Part shown: positions 14,484 to 22,067 of the stretch, piece by piece
How the letters are laid out: each line of letters opens with the position of its first letter
How positions within the stretch are numbered: the first letter of the stretch is position 1
Origin: GWC2-56-14 sp043731355
GTDB taxonomy: Bacteria > Nitrospirota > UBA9217
NCBI GenBank assembly: GCA_043731355.1
Contig: JAYTJE010000070.1
Location: forward strand, 1-34,646
Length of the DNA stretch: 34,646 nucleotides
Reading direction: 5' to 3'
Position numbers and translations under genes: made by a program
Notes under the pieces: model-generated
What the model was told of the DNA's origin: nothing
Databases searched by the model: none
Seen by the model: the letters and a program-made list of their open reading frames with translations, nothing else

Positions 14484-14945
14484 ATGATCGAAGAAGAAGG
14501 CATCGTCGCTGAGATCCAGGGAAGCAGCGCCAAAGTGGAGATCCTGAAAAAAAGCGCCTGCGAGAAGTGCTCCGCGGCCGGGGTCTGTCATCCCGGCGAC
14601 CAGGAGCTTATGGAAGCGGATAATCCGCTCGGGGCAATCAAGGGGCAGAGGGTCATGGTTGTGGTTGCGCCGCAGCTCTATCTGAAAGCATCGATCATCC
14701 TGTACGGGATACCGATGGTTGCGATGGTCTCCGGCGCCATTCTGGGGAAAAATGCAGCAATCGCTTACGTTGGTGAAGCGAATTCCGACCTCTGGGCGTT
14801 CATCGTCGGCATGACCTGCTTGGCGATATCTTTTTATTTTATAAGACTGTATAATAATAAAGTAGAAAAGACCCGTGAGTACAAGCCGGTCATAGTAGCA
14901 ATCCTCTCCCGGCCTGAAGACGGCAAGGTGGCCCCCACACTATGA
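14484..14945 (+). CDS. RseC/MucC-family integral membrane protein
   Basis: A 153-residue SoxR-reducing/RseC-type protein. The N-terminal cytoplasmic part (EGIVAEIQGSSAKVEIL) precedes a cysteine cluster, Cys26, Cys29 and Cys35 (CEKCSAAGVCH). Two membrane segments follow, at about residues 73-93 (ASIILYGIPMVAMVSGAILG) and 108-125 (AFIVGMTCLAISFYFIRL). In Proteobacteria, family members act with RseA/B or with the Rnf complex that keeps SoxR reduced; no such genes are here, so the partner is unknown. The cysteines could bind an Fe-S cluster or act in redox. It starts 68 bases after the methyltransferase and overlaps the next gene by four bases. Confidence 0.8.
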   Translation: MIEEEGIVAEIQGSSAKVEILKKSACEKCSAAGVCHPGDQELMEADNPLGAIKGQRVMVVVAPQLYLKASIILYGIPMVAMVSGAILGKNAAIAYVGEANSDLWAFIVGMTCLAISFYFIRLYNNKVEKTREYKPVIVAILSRPEDGKVAPTL

Positions 14946-15208
14946 GAATGATCAAGAAACCAGACGAAGCAAAACGGCTTGCGCGGACGATTATCTCCGA
15001 TATCGTTATGTACAACCAGCAGAAGGTCAAGGAAGGCATCGAAAAGGACAGCCTTTTTGAAGTGCTCACCGATGAACTTGCCGAGGGGAAAAAATATTAC
15101 GAAAGCATGGTGGAGGAGGAAATCCGGGAATCTTCCAACTATTTCAATGAAGCGCTGGTCGACGTGCTGCTGAAACAGAATGCGAAAATAAAATCAGAGA
15201 TCTGGTAG
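14942..15208 (+). CDS. Small helical protein of unknown function
   Basis: An 88-residue, highly charged, mostly helical protein with no cysteines and no membrane segment. I do not recognise a named family. AKRLARTIISDIVMYNQQKV at the N-terminus and the Glu/Lys-rich middle suggest a helical bundle or coiled-coil. Its start overlaps the stop of the RseC-like gene (ATGA), and the EF-G-like gene follows 39 bases later, so the three may be co-expressed. A second ATG six bases downstream (14948) is an equally possible start. Confidence 0.65.
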   Translation: MRMIKKPDEAKRLARTIISDIVMYNQQKVKEGIEKDSLFEVLTDELAEGKKYYESMVEEEIRESSNYFNEALVDVLLKQNAKIKSEIW

Positions 15209-15247
15209 CTTATATGATAAGCAAACGAGCGCGGCAAGGGGTGTCTT

Positions 15248-17365
15248 ATGAAAAACGCAGAGAATAAAGAAACCCGCAATATCGCCATCCTGTCTCACGG
15301 ATCCGCGGGAAAATCGTCGCTTGCCGATGCCATGCTATTCGCCGGCGGCGCGGTCGCCGCCCGGGGAAGCGTGGACATGGATACCTCGGTGTTCATGCAC
15401 GAACCCGAGGAGCTTGCGCGCAAGATCTCGATCACGTCCTCCTTCGGGTATGTTGACTGGAAGGGTGTGCGGATCAACATCATCGATACGCCGGGCTATG
15501 GAAATTTTCTTGAAGAAATCAAGGGTACGCTCCGGGCGGCTGATGGCGCTATTATTATGGTATCCGCGCTTTCGGGAGTCAAGGCCGAGACGGAGAAGAT
15601 CTACAAGTTCGCCTGCGACTACGAGATCCCGCGCATCGCCTTTGTGAGTAAATTAGACAAGGAACGGGCTGATTTCTTTCGAGCCGTCGGCGACATGGAA
15701 AAATATTTCTGCAAGAACGCCCTGGTGCTCCAGCTCCCCATCGGCATCGCGGACGGTTTTCGCGGTGTCATCGACCTCATCACCATGAAGGCGCTTTTCT
15801 TTACCGCGGACGAAAACGGGAAAGCGGATGAACAAAATATTCCCGGGACCATGGAGCAGGACGCGGCCCTCTACCGGAAAAAACTTGTTGAGCAGATCGC
15901 GGAATCGGAAGACGGTTTGCTCGAAAAATACCTCGAAAAGGGCGAGCTTTCCCAGGAGGATCTTATTGCGGGACTGAAGCATGGCGCCCTGGCCGGAGGC
16001 CTGCTGCCGGTGTTGTGCGGTTCCCCGGTAAAGAACATGGGGATCCAGCAGCTCATGGATGCGGTGATCACCTGTCTTCCTTCTCCCGTTGAGCGGTCAG
16101 GCATCGTCGCGATCAAAGGAACGGACCCAAAGACCGGCGGCGAGATAATTCGCAAACCTCTTCCCGAAGAGCCTCTTGCCGCGCTCGTGGTCAAAACCAT
16201 CATCGACCCCTTCGCGGGAAAACTCTCGGTGGTACGTGTTTTTTCCGGTACGCTCAAGTCCGATCAGCCGGTCTACAATTCCAGCCGGCAGGTGAAGGAA
16301 AAGATCGGTACGCTGTTCCTGATACAGGGGAAGAAGCAGGTCGCGGTGCCGTCGATCGCCGCCGGGCAGATCGGCGCGATCGCTAAAATGAAAGAAACTT
16401 TCACCGGCGATACACTTTGTGCCGAGGCGCAGCCCATACTGCTGGAGTTCGCGAAATTCCTGGACCCGGTCATGTCCTTTGCAATCGAACCCAAGTCCCG
16501 GGGCGACGAGGACAAAGTGGGCATCGGCATCCATAAGCTCCTGGAGGAAGATACGATGCTCCGTTTCACTGTTGACGATCAGACCAAGGAAATGGTCCTT
16601 TCCGGCATGGGCCAGGTGCATCTTGAAGTAACACTCGAAAAGCTCAAACGGAAATTCGGCGTTGAAGTGAAAATACATACTCCTAAGGTGCCCTATAAGG
16701 AAACGATACGGACCAGGGCCAGCGCACAAGGCAAATACAAAAAACAGAGCGGCGGCCATGGGCAGTATGGCGATGCCTGGATAGAGATCGAGCCTCTGCC
16801 GCGGGGCGGGGGCTTTGAGTTTGTCGATAAAATCGTGGGAGGCGTGATCCCCCGGCAGTATATTCCGGCGGTTGAAAAGGGCATTCACGAGGCCATGCAC
16901 GAAGGCGCGCTGGCCGGGTATCCCCTGGTTGACCTGCGGGTTACGGTCTTTGACGGTTCCTATCACACCGTCGACTCGTCGGAAATGGCATTCAAAGTCG
17001 CCGCATCCATGGGTTTCAAAAAGGCCGTTGAATCCGCCAAACCCGTGCTGCTTGAACCGACCATGAGCGTTGAGGTCGTGGCCCCTGACGATGCCCTGGG
17101 AGCGGTCATCGGCGATCTCAATTCGCGCCGGGGCAAGGTGCAGGGCGTTGTGCCGCAGGCGAATGGGCAAACCATCAAAGCGCTGGTGCCCATGTCGGAA
17201 ATGCTGACCTATGCGCCTTCACTCAATTCGCTCACCAATGGCAGGGGCATGTATACCATGGAGCTGTACGGTTTCGAAGATGTGCCCAGCCACCTTGCAC
17301 AGAAGATCATCGCGGAACGAAGCGCACACCTCCACGGCGGCAATCACCCTCAGAAAGAGAAATAA
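15248..17365 (+). CDS. EF-G-like translational GTPase, FusA2-type
   Basis: A 705-residue protein with full EF-G architecture: G domain, domain II (LAALVVKTIIDPFAGKLSVVRVFSG), then domains III-V (YKETIRTRASAQGKYKKQSGGHGQYGD and GDLNSRRGKVQGVVPQ). The G motifs differ from canonical EF-G. The P-loop is SHGSAGKSS (16-24), switch II is DTPGYGNF (80-87) with Tyr where the catalytic His normally lies, and the base-specificity motif is SKLD (134-137). These are traits of the EF-G-like/FusA2 group, not the main elongation factor. Its exact role is unknown and may be in ribosome rescue or regulation. AAGGGG at 15236-15241 supports ATG 15248. The M16 peptidase gene begins at the base after its stop. Confidence 0.85.
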   Translation: MKNAENKETRNIAILSHGSAGKSSLADAMLFAGGAVAARGSVDMDTSVFMHEPEELARKISITSSFGYVDWKGVRINIIDTPGYGNFLEEIKGTLRAADGAIIMVSALSGVKAETEKIYKFACDYEIPRIAFVSKLDKERADFFRAVGDMEKYFCKNALVLQLPIGIADGFRGVIDLITMKALFFTADENGKADEQNIPGTMEQDAALYRKKLVEQIAESEDGLLEKYLEKGELSQEDLIAGLKHGALAGGLLPVLCGSPVKNMGIQQLMDAVITCLPSPVERSGIVAIKGTDPKTGGEIIRKPLPEEPLAALVVKTIIDPFAGKLSVVRVFSGTLKSDQPVYNSSRQVKEKIGTLFLIQGKKQVAVPSIAAGQIGAIAKMKETFTGDTLCAEAQPILLEFAKFLDPVMSFAIEPKSRGDEDKVGIGIHKLLEEDTMLRFTVDDQTKEMVLSGMGQVHLEVTLEKLKRKFGVEVKIHTPKVPYKETIRTRASAQGKYKKQSGGHGQYGDAWIEIEPLPRGGGFEFVDKIVGGVIPRQYIPAVEKGIHEAMHEGALAGYPLVDLRVTVFDGSYHTVDSSEMAFKVAASMGFKKAVESAKPVLLEPTMSVEVVAPDDALGAVIGDLNSRRGKVQGVVPQANGQTIKALVPMSEMLTYAPSLNSLTNGRGMYTMELYGFEDVPSHLAQKIIAERSAHLHGGNHPQKEK

Positions 17366-18622
17366 ATGTACAGAAAAGATACCCTCGCAAACGGGATCCG
17401 CGTCGTGTCGGAAACTCTTCCCAAGTCACGCTCGGTCTCCATCGGCGTATGGGTGAAGGTTGGCTCACGCCACGAACCGCCGGAACTGGGCGGCGTTTCG
17501 CACTTTATCGAACATATGTTCTTTAAGGGCACGAAGCGGCGGAGCGCAAAGGACCTCGCCATTGAAATGGACTCCCTGGGGGGAGAGATGAACGCGTTCA
17601 CCTCCCAGGAAACGACCACCTACTATGCCAAGGTGGTTGACGAGCATTTGCCGATAGTCATCGATATTCTGGCCGATATTCTTCTGGCCTCGCGCTTCGA
17701 TCCCGCTGACATGGAGAAGGAGCGCAAGGTCATTCTCGAGGAGATCAAGGGCGTCGAAGATACGCCTGATGACTACATCCATGAACTTTTCAACAGCACG
17801 GTCTGGCCGGACAACTCCCTGGGGCGGCCTATTCTGGGGAGTCCGGAGATCATCAAAACGCTTTCCCACCAGAGCATCATATCCTACATCGAACGCTACT
17901 ATCTGCCACGGGAGATCGTTATCTCCGTGGCGGGGAACTTTGAGCACAGCCGGCTCATCGAATTGCTGAATGCCAGTTTCGGCAAACTGTCAAGGACCGG
18001 CGATCCGAAGAAGGACGTGACCCCGGAGTTCACCCGCGCGACGGTGGTCAAAAAAAAGCAGCTGGAACAGGTGCAGATCTGCCTCGGGTGCAAGGGCCTC
18101 AAGTATGCCCATGACGATCGCTTTGTGCTCATGGCCCTTAATAGCGTCCTCGGGAACAGCATGAGTTCACGGCTGTTCCAGGAAATACGCGAACAAAATG
18201 CCCTGGCCTATTCCATTTATTCCTACGTCAGTTCGTACCGCGACACGGGACTGCTCACGGTCTATGCCGGGACGGACCCTTCCAACGCCCTTGAAGTGGT
18301 CCGGCTCGTGACCCGTGAACTAAAAAAGATCAGGGACGAGGGGATCACGCAGGCGGAAGGCCAGCGGGTGAAAAACCAGATCAAAGGCAGCCTGGTCCTC
18401 TCCCTGGAGAGCAGCAACAGCCATATGAGCAGGCTGGCGCGGCAGGAAATGTACTTCGGCAGGTATCATTCCATGGATGACATCATCAAGAGCGTTGAAA
18501 AGGTAACCCTTGAGCAGGTGCAGCAGCTGGCGCGGCAACTTTTTATTCAAGAGAATATTTCGCTCACGATCCTCGGCCCTCTCAGCAAGGACGAGGTCCC
18601 GGATGCGGCGCTGGAAATGTAA
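17366..18622 (+). CDS. M16-family zinc peptidase, processing-peptidase type
   Basis: A 418-residue M16B peptidase. The inverted zinc motif HFIEH is at residues 46-50, and a third ligand Glu126 follows at the expected distance in KVILEEIKG, so it should be active. VWVKVGSRHEPPELGGVSHF and AFTSQETTTYY are typical. There is no signal peptide, so it probably acts in the cytoplasm, unlike the two M16 proteins downstream. The family includes bacterial relatives of mitochondrial processing peptidase. ATG 17366 directly follows the TAA of the EF-G-like gene, implying coupling. Confidence 0.9.
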   Translation: MYRKDTLANGIRVVSETLPKSRSVSIGVWVKVGSRHEPPELGGVSHFIEHMFFKGTKRRSAKDLAIEMDSLGGEMNAFTSQETTTYYAKVVDEHLPIVIDILADILLASRFDPADMEKERKVILEEIKGVEDTPDDYIHELFNSTVWPDNSLGRPILGSPEIIKTLSHQSIISYIERYYLPREIVISVAGNFEHSRLIELLNASFGKLSRTGDPKKDVTPEFTRATVVKKKQLEQVQICLGCKGLKYAHDDRFVLMALNSVLGNSMSSRLFQEIREQNALAYSIYSYVSSYRDTGLLTVYAGTDPSNALEVVRLVTRELKKIRDEGITQAEGQRVKNQIKGSLVLSLESSNSHMSRLARQEMYFGRYHSMDDIIKSVEKVTLEQVQQLARQLFIQENISLTILGPLSKDEVPDAALEM

Positions 18623-18625
18623 ATA

Positions 18626-18742
18626 CAGGAGTCAGTAGACAGTAAACAGTAAACAGGAGACAGGAAACAGGAAACTGGGATACACCGGGAATGCGAAGTT
18701 ATTTTTCTGTTTTCTGTTTACTACATACTGTCTACTTTACTC
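18626..18742. repeat. Heptamer array, inverted pair, CAGTAAA/CAGGAAA type
   Basis: Eight consecutive 7-mers beginning CAG or CTG fill 18626-18681. The right arm (18703-18742) is the inverted form, with TTTTCTG, TTTACTA and CATACTG units. A 21-base spacer lies between. The right arm ends six bases before the dUTPase ATG. Confidence 0.8.
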
Positions 18743-18748
18743 AAAGCC

Positions 18749-19201
18749 ATGAAAGATCATCTTATTGTACAAATAACCCAGCTCAATAATTCCGATGGAC
18801 TTCCTGTTCCTCACTACCAGACCGAGCATTCCGCCGGTGTTGACCTCTACGCGGCCGTGGATCGGGAGGTCTCGATAGAAGCAGGGCGTTGGAAACTTGT
18901 TCCCACCGGCATTGCCGTGGCCATCCCTGAAGGATACGAAGGCCAGGTGCGGCCGCGCAGCGGTCTGGCGCTGAAGCATGGTATCGGCATGCTGAACGCA
19001 CCCGGGACTATTGATGCTGACTACCGCGGAGAAATCGGCGTGATCCTGTTTAATTTCAGCGATACCCTGTTCCGCGTTCAACGGGGCGACCGCATTGCGC
19101 AACTCGTGCTGGCAAGGGTCGAGAAGGCGCAATTCGTAAAAGTCGGTGCGCTTTCCGAAACCGGTCGGGGTGCAGGGGGCTTCGGTCATACGGGGACGTG
19201 A
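18749..19201 (+). CDS. dut: Deoxyuridine 5'-triphosphate nucleotidohydrolase
   Basis: A 150-residue trimeric-type dUTPase that hydrolyses dUTP to dUMP, keeping uracil out of DNA. The conserved motifs are all visible: HSAGVDLYA, RPRSGLALKHG, NAPGTIDADYRGE (with the catalytic Asp), RGDRIAQLVL, and the C-terminal GRGAGGFGHTGT that closes over the active site. Length is standard. The ATG at 18749 has no Shine-Dalgarno sequence; the upstream 120 bases are a heptamer array. It lies between two M16 peptidase genes. Confidence 0.95.
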   Translation: MKDHLIVQITQLNNSDGLPVPHYQTEHSAGVDLYAAVDREVSIEAGRWKLVPTGIAVAIPEGYEGQVRPRSGLALKHGIGMLNAPGTIDADYRGEIGVILFNFSDTLFRVQRGDRIAQLVLARVEKAQFVKVGALSETGRGAGGFGHTGT

Positions 19202-19203
19202 TT

Positions 19204-19245
19204 CAGTTCGGAGTTCGGCGTTCAGAGTTCGGAGTTCGGAGCACA
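19204..19245. repeat. Heptamer array, single arm, GAGTTCG type
   Basis: Six 7-mers, mostly GAGTTCG, lie between dut and the secreted M16 peptidase. The unit is the one seen in the hom-tusA array at 4764. Confidence 0.75.
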
Positions 19246-19260
19246 GAAAATGAGGTCAGC

Positions 19261-20583
19261 ATGATGAGATATTCGGTGAGAGCAATCGGCGTTTTCCTGC
19301 TTGTATGTTTCGCAGCATCCATAAGTTCGGCACAGAACCTGAATGTTACCGAGAAGGTGTTGCCGAACGGGCTCAAGGTGCTGCTGAAGGAAGAACATAA
19401 GGCGCCGGTGGTCACCTTTCAGATCTGGTACAAGGTCGGCGGCCGCAACGAAAAACTGGGAACGACCGGCATGTCGCACCTGCTGGAGCATATGATGTTC
19501 AAAGGCTCGAAAAAATTCGGGCCCAAACAGTTCTCCCAGGTCGTCCAAAGGAACGGCGGCAATGACAACGCCTTTACGGGCAAGGACTATACGGCTTATT
19601 TTGAGAACTTCGCCTCAGACCGCATCGCCATCTCGCTCGATCTTGAATCGGACCGCATGCAGAACCTTCTGCTCGACCCCAAGGAGTTCCTGTCCGAACG
19701 GGAAGTGGTCAAGGAAGAACGGCGCATGCGGACCGACGATGATCCGACAAACACCATGGTGGAACAGATGACGGCTGCGGCGTTCATTGCCCATCCCTAT
19801 CAGTGGCCGGTGATCGGCTGGATGACTGACATCGGCAATATTACCCGCGACGACCTTGCTGATCACTATCATCGGTACTATGCCCCCAATAATGCAACGA
19901 TCGTCGTTGCGGGGGATTTTGACACCAAGACCCTGCTGCCGCAGATTGAAAAATATTTTGGCCGGATTCCCCAAGGGCCGGTCGTGCCCAAGGTCGGCGC
20001 CGTTGAACCCCAGCAACTCGGTGAGCGCCGGATCATCGTTAAGAAACAGGCGGAACTGTCGGCCGTGTTCGCTGGATATCATACCCCCGATATCAAGCAT
20101 GCGGACTCCTTTGCCCTCGAAGTGCTGCAGGGCATTCTTTCCTCAGGAAAAAGTTCACGCCTGTATAAAGCGCTTGTCTACGAAAAACAACTGGCACTCT
20201 ATGCGGGCGGCGATTACGACAATGTGGCCAATGATCCCAACCTGTTCTATGTGTATGCGGGCGTTATGCCCGGCAAGACAACTGATGAAGTGGAAAAGGC
20301 GCTTTATGCGGAGCTCGAAAAACTGAAAACGGCGCCGGTTGCGGATGAAGAGCTCCAGAAGGCCAAGAACCAGATAGAGTCGAGCTTCATCATGGGCCAG
20401 GATTCCATATTTTACCAGGCCATGCTTCTCGGCCAGTTCGAGACCGTTGCAAACTGGAAAATGCTTGAAACCTATGTCGAACAGATACGAGCAGTGACCA
20501 AAGAAGACGTGATGCGGGTGGCGCGACAGTATTTCACTGAGGACAATAGAACGGTCGGCATTCTTGTCCCGACAAAAAAATAA
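19261..20583 (+). CDS. Secreted M16-family zinc peptidase, catalytic subunit type
   Basis: A 440-residue M16B peptidase with a signal peptide (MMRYSVRAIGVFLLVCFAAS, likely cleaved after SSA-Q near residue 25), so periplasmic. HLLEH at 73-77 is the zinc motif, and REVVKEERRMRTDDDP carries the third ligand. Start at ATG 19261 is chosen because the signal peptide begins there and GAGG (19252-19255) lies upstream; an in-frame GTG at 19198 would put repeat-encoded residues before the signal. It is followed two bases later by a second M16 gene lacking the zinc motif, a typical active/inactive pair. Confidence 0.9.
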   Translation: MMRYSVRAIGVFLLVCFAASISSAQNLNVTEKVLPNGLKVLLKEEHKAPVVTFQIWYKVGGRNEKLGTTGMSHLLEHMMFKGSKKFGPKQFSQVVQRNGGNDNAFTGKDYTAYFENFASDRIAISLDLESDRMQNLLLDPKEFLSEREVVKEERRMRTDDDPTNTMVEQMTAAAFIAHPYQWPVIGWMTDIGNITRDDLADHYHRYYAPNNATIVVAGDFDTKTLLPQIEKYFGRIPQGPVVPKVGAVEPQQLGERRIIVKKQAELSAVFAGYHTPDIKHADSFALEVLQGILSSGKSSRLYKALVYEKQLALYAGGDYDNVANDPNLFYVYAGVMPGKTTDEVEKALYAELEKLKTAPVADEELQKAKNQIESSFIMGQDSIFYQAMLLGQFETVANWKMLETYVEQIRAVTKEDVMRVARQYFTEDNRTVGILVPTKK

Positions 20584-20584
20584 A

Positions 20585-20619
20585 ATGCGAAATACGGAGT
20601 TTGGAATGCGGAATACCGG
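20585..20619. repeat. Heptamer array at the 5' end of an M16 gene
   Basis: Five 7-mers (ATGCGAA, ATACGGA, GTTTGGA, ATGCGGA, ATACCGG) begin two bases after the preceding stop. They include two in-frame ATG codons of the next gene, so part of the array may be translated. Confidence 0.7.
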
Positions 20620-21955
20620 CCAAAAACTAAAAAATGCTCTTTGTTTGCTAACGCTCATCGTATTGGCAGTCCAGCCTGTTGCAGCCGGCGCTGTTGAGCC
20701 GCTCGGTAAGCGTATTGTGCTGGGAAACGGGATGGTCCTCCTGCTTTCTGAAAAGCACAGTATTCCCATGGTTACGGTCAACATGGCGCTTAAGGCGGGC
20801 ACTATTGCCGCTCCGGCCGATAAACCAGGCATCGCTTCGATCACCGCTTCGCTGCTTACCCAGGGGACCGCGAAGCGCACGGCAAGTCAGATCAGCAGCG
20901 AGATCGACTTTATCGGCGGCTCGCTCTCCGTGTCGGGAGGCAACGATTTTGCTTCTGCCGGACTGCGTGTGCTGAAGAAAGACCTTGGCACGGGCTTCGA
21001 CCTCCTTGCCGATGCGCTGATGAATCCGGTGTTTGATCAGAAGGAGCTCGACCGCAAGGTCAGGGAAACGCTGGCATCCATACAGCAGCAAAAGGACGAG
21101 CCCGGCGTTGTTGCCGGTGAAGCATTCACCAAGGCGGTCTTTGGAAACAACAGCTACGGCCAGACGAATGAGGACCTCGCAGCATATCTGCCGAAGCTTA
21201 CGCGACAGGAAGTCGTCGATTTCCACCATGCCCGATACGGCCCGAGCGGCGCGATCATTGCCGTTGTCGGCGATGTGACTGAAACGGAGATCGTGCAGCT
21301 GTTGAACCGGTATTTCAGCGGCTGGAAACAGAGTGAACGTCCGCTGCCCGCATATATCGAGCCGCCGAAAATTGACAAGAACGTTGTGAAAAAAATCAAC
21401 AAGGATATCACCCAGGCGAACATAGCCATGGGGCATCTTGGTATCAGCCGCGGCGATCCGGATTATTATGCGGTGATGATTATGAACTATATTCTCGGCG
21501 GAGGCGGGTTTTCTTCCCGCTTGATGGATTCGATCCGTGACAATAAAGGGCTTGCCTATGATGTGCACAGCTCCGTTGCCGCGCTCAAGGAGCCAGGGGC
21601 TTTTGAGATAACCATCCAGACAAAGAACGAATCCGCCAATGAAGTGATCGCCGAATCGCTCAGGGAAGTTGAAAGGATGAGGTCAACACTCGTTGCGGAA
21701 AAGGAGCTTGAAGACGCTAAGGCATACCTGACGGGCAGTTTCCCGCTCCGGATGGATACGTCCGCAAAGATCGCGGGCATCCTGGTCTCCATTGAGGTCT
21801 ACGGTCTTGGACTGGACTACCCGCAGAAATATGCCGGCATCATCAACAGCGTGACCCGTGAGGACATTCTCCGCGTCGCCAAAAAGTATCTTCATCCCGG
21901 CCGGATGGTGATCGTCGTGGTTGCAAACCAGGAAAAAGCGAAGCTGAAAGATTGA
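20585..21955 (+). CDS. Secreted M16-family protein without zinc motif
   Basis: A 456-residue M16B homologue with a signal peptide (KLKNALCLLTLIVLAVQPVAAGA). At the place of the HxxEH motif it has ITASLLTQG, so it should not bind zinc. In the Sphingomonas-type M16B peptidases a zinc subunit pairs with such a partner that lacks the motif but supplies substrate-binding residues. The gene begins right after the catalytic subunit gene, which fits a heterodimer. Start could be ATG 20585 or ATG 20606, both inside the heptamer repeat; the later one gives a more normal signal peptide. GEAFTKAVFGNNSYGQTNEDLAAY and YILGGGGFSSRLMDSIRDNKGLAYD are family segments. Confidence 0.85.
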   Translation: MRNTEFGMRNTGQKLKNALCLLTLIVLAVQPVAAGAVEPLGKRIVLGNGMVLLLSEKHSIPMVTVNMALKAGTIAAPADKPGIASITASLLTQGTAKRTASQISSEIDFIGGSLSVSGGNDFASAGLRVLKKDLGTGFDLLADALMNPVFDQKELDRKVRETLASIQQQKDEPGVVAGEAFTKAVFGNNSYGQTNEDLAAYLPKLTRQEVVDFHHARYGPSGAIIAVVGDVTETEIVQLLNRYFSGWKQSERPLPAYIEPPKIDKNVVKKINKDITQANIAMGHLGISRGDPDYYAVMIMNYILGGGGFSSRLMDSIRDNKGLAYDVHSSVAALKEPGAFEITIQTKNESANEVIAESLREVERMRSTLVAEKELEDAKAYLTGSFPLRMDTSAKIAGILVSIEVYGLGLDYPQKYAGIINSVTREDILRVAKKYLHPGRMVIVVVANQEKAKLKD

Positions 21956-21961
21956 GACAGA

Positions 21962-22064
21962 GATAAGAAGATAGATGATAGACGCCAGGCCGAGTCAAAA
22001 AAGTCACGGTTGTTTTCTTTAAGTCTGTCATCTGACTTCTTGCTTCTTACTTCTTACTTCCGAC
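21962..22064. repeat. Heptamer array, inverted pair, TTCTTAC type
   Basis: The left arm has AAGATAG and ATGATAG units (about 21962-21990). The right arm (22023-22064) has six 7-mers such as TTCTTGC and TTCTTAC. GATGATAGAC on the left and GTCTGTCATC on the right are near-complementary. The right arm ends three bases before the mutL ATG. Confidence 0.7.
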
Positions 22065-22067
22065 CCT

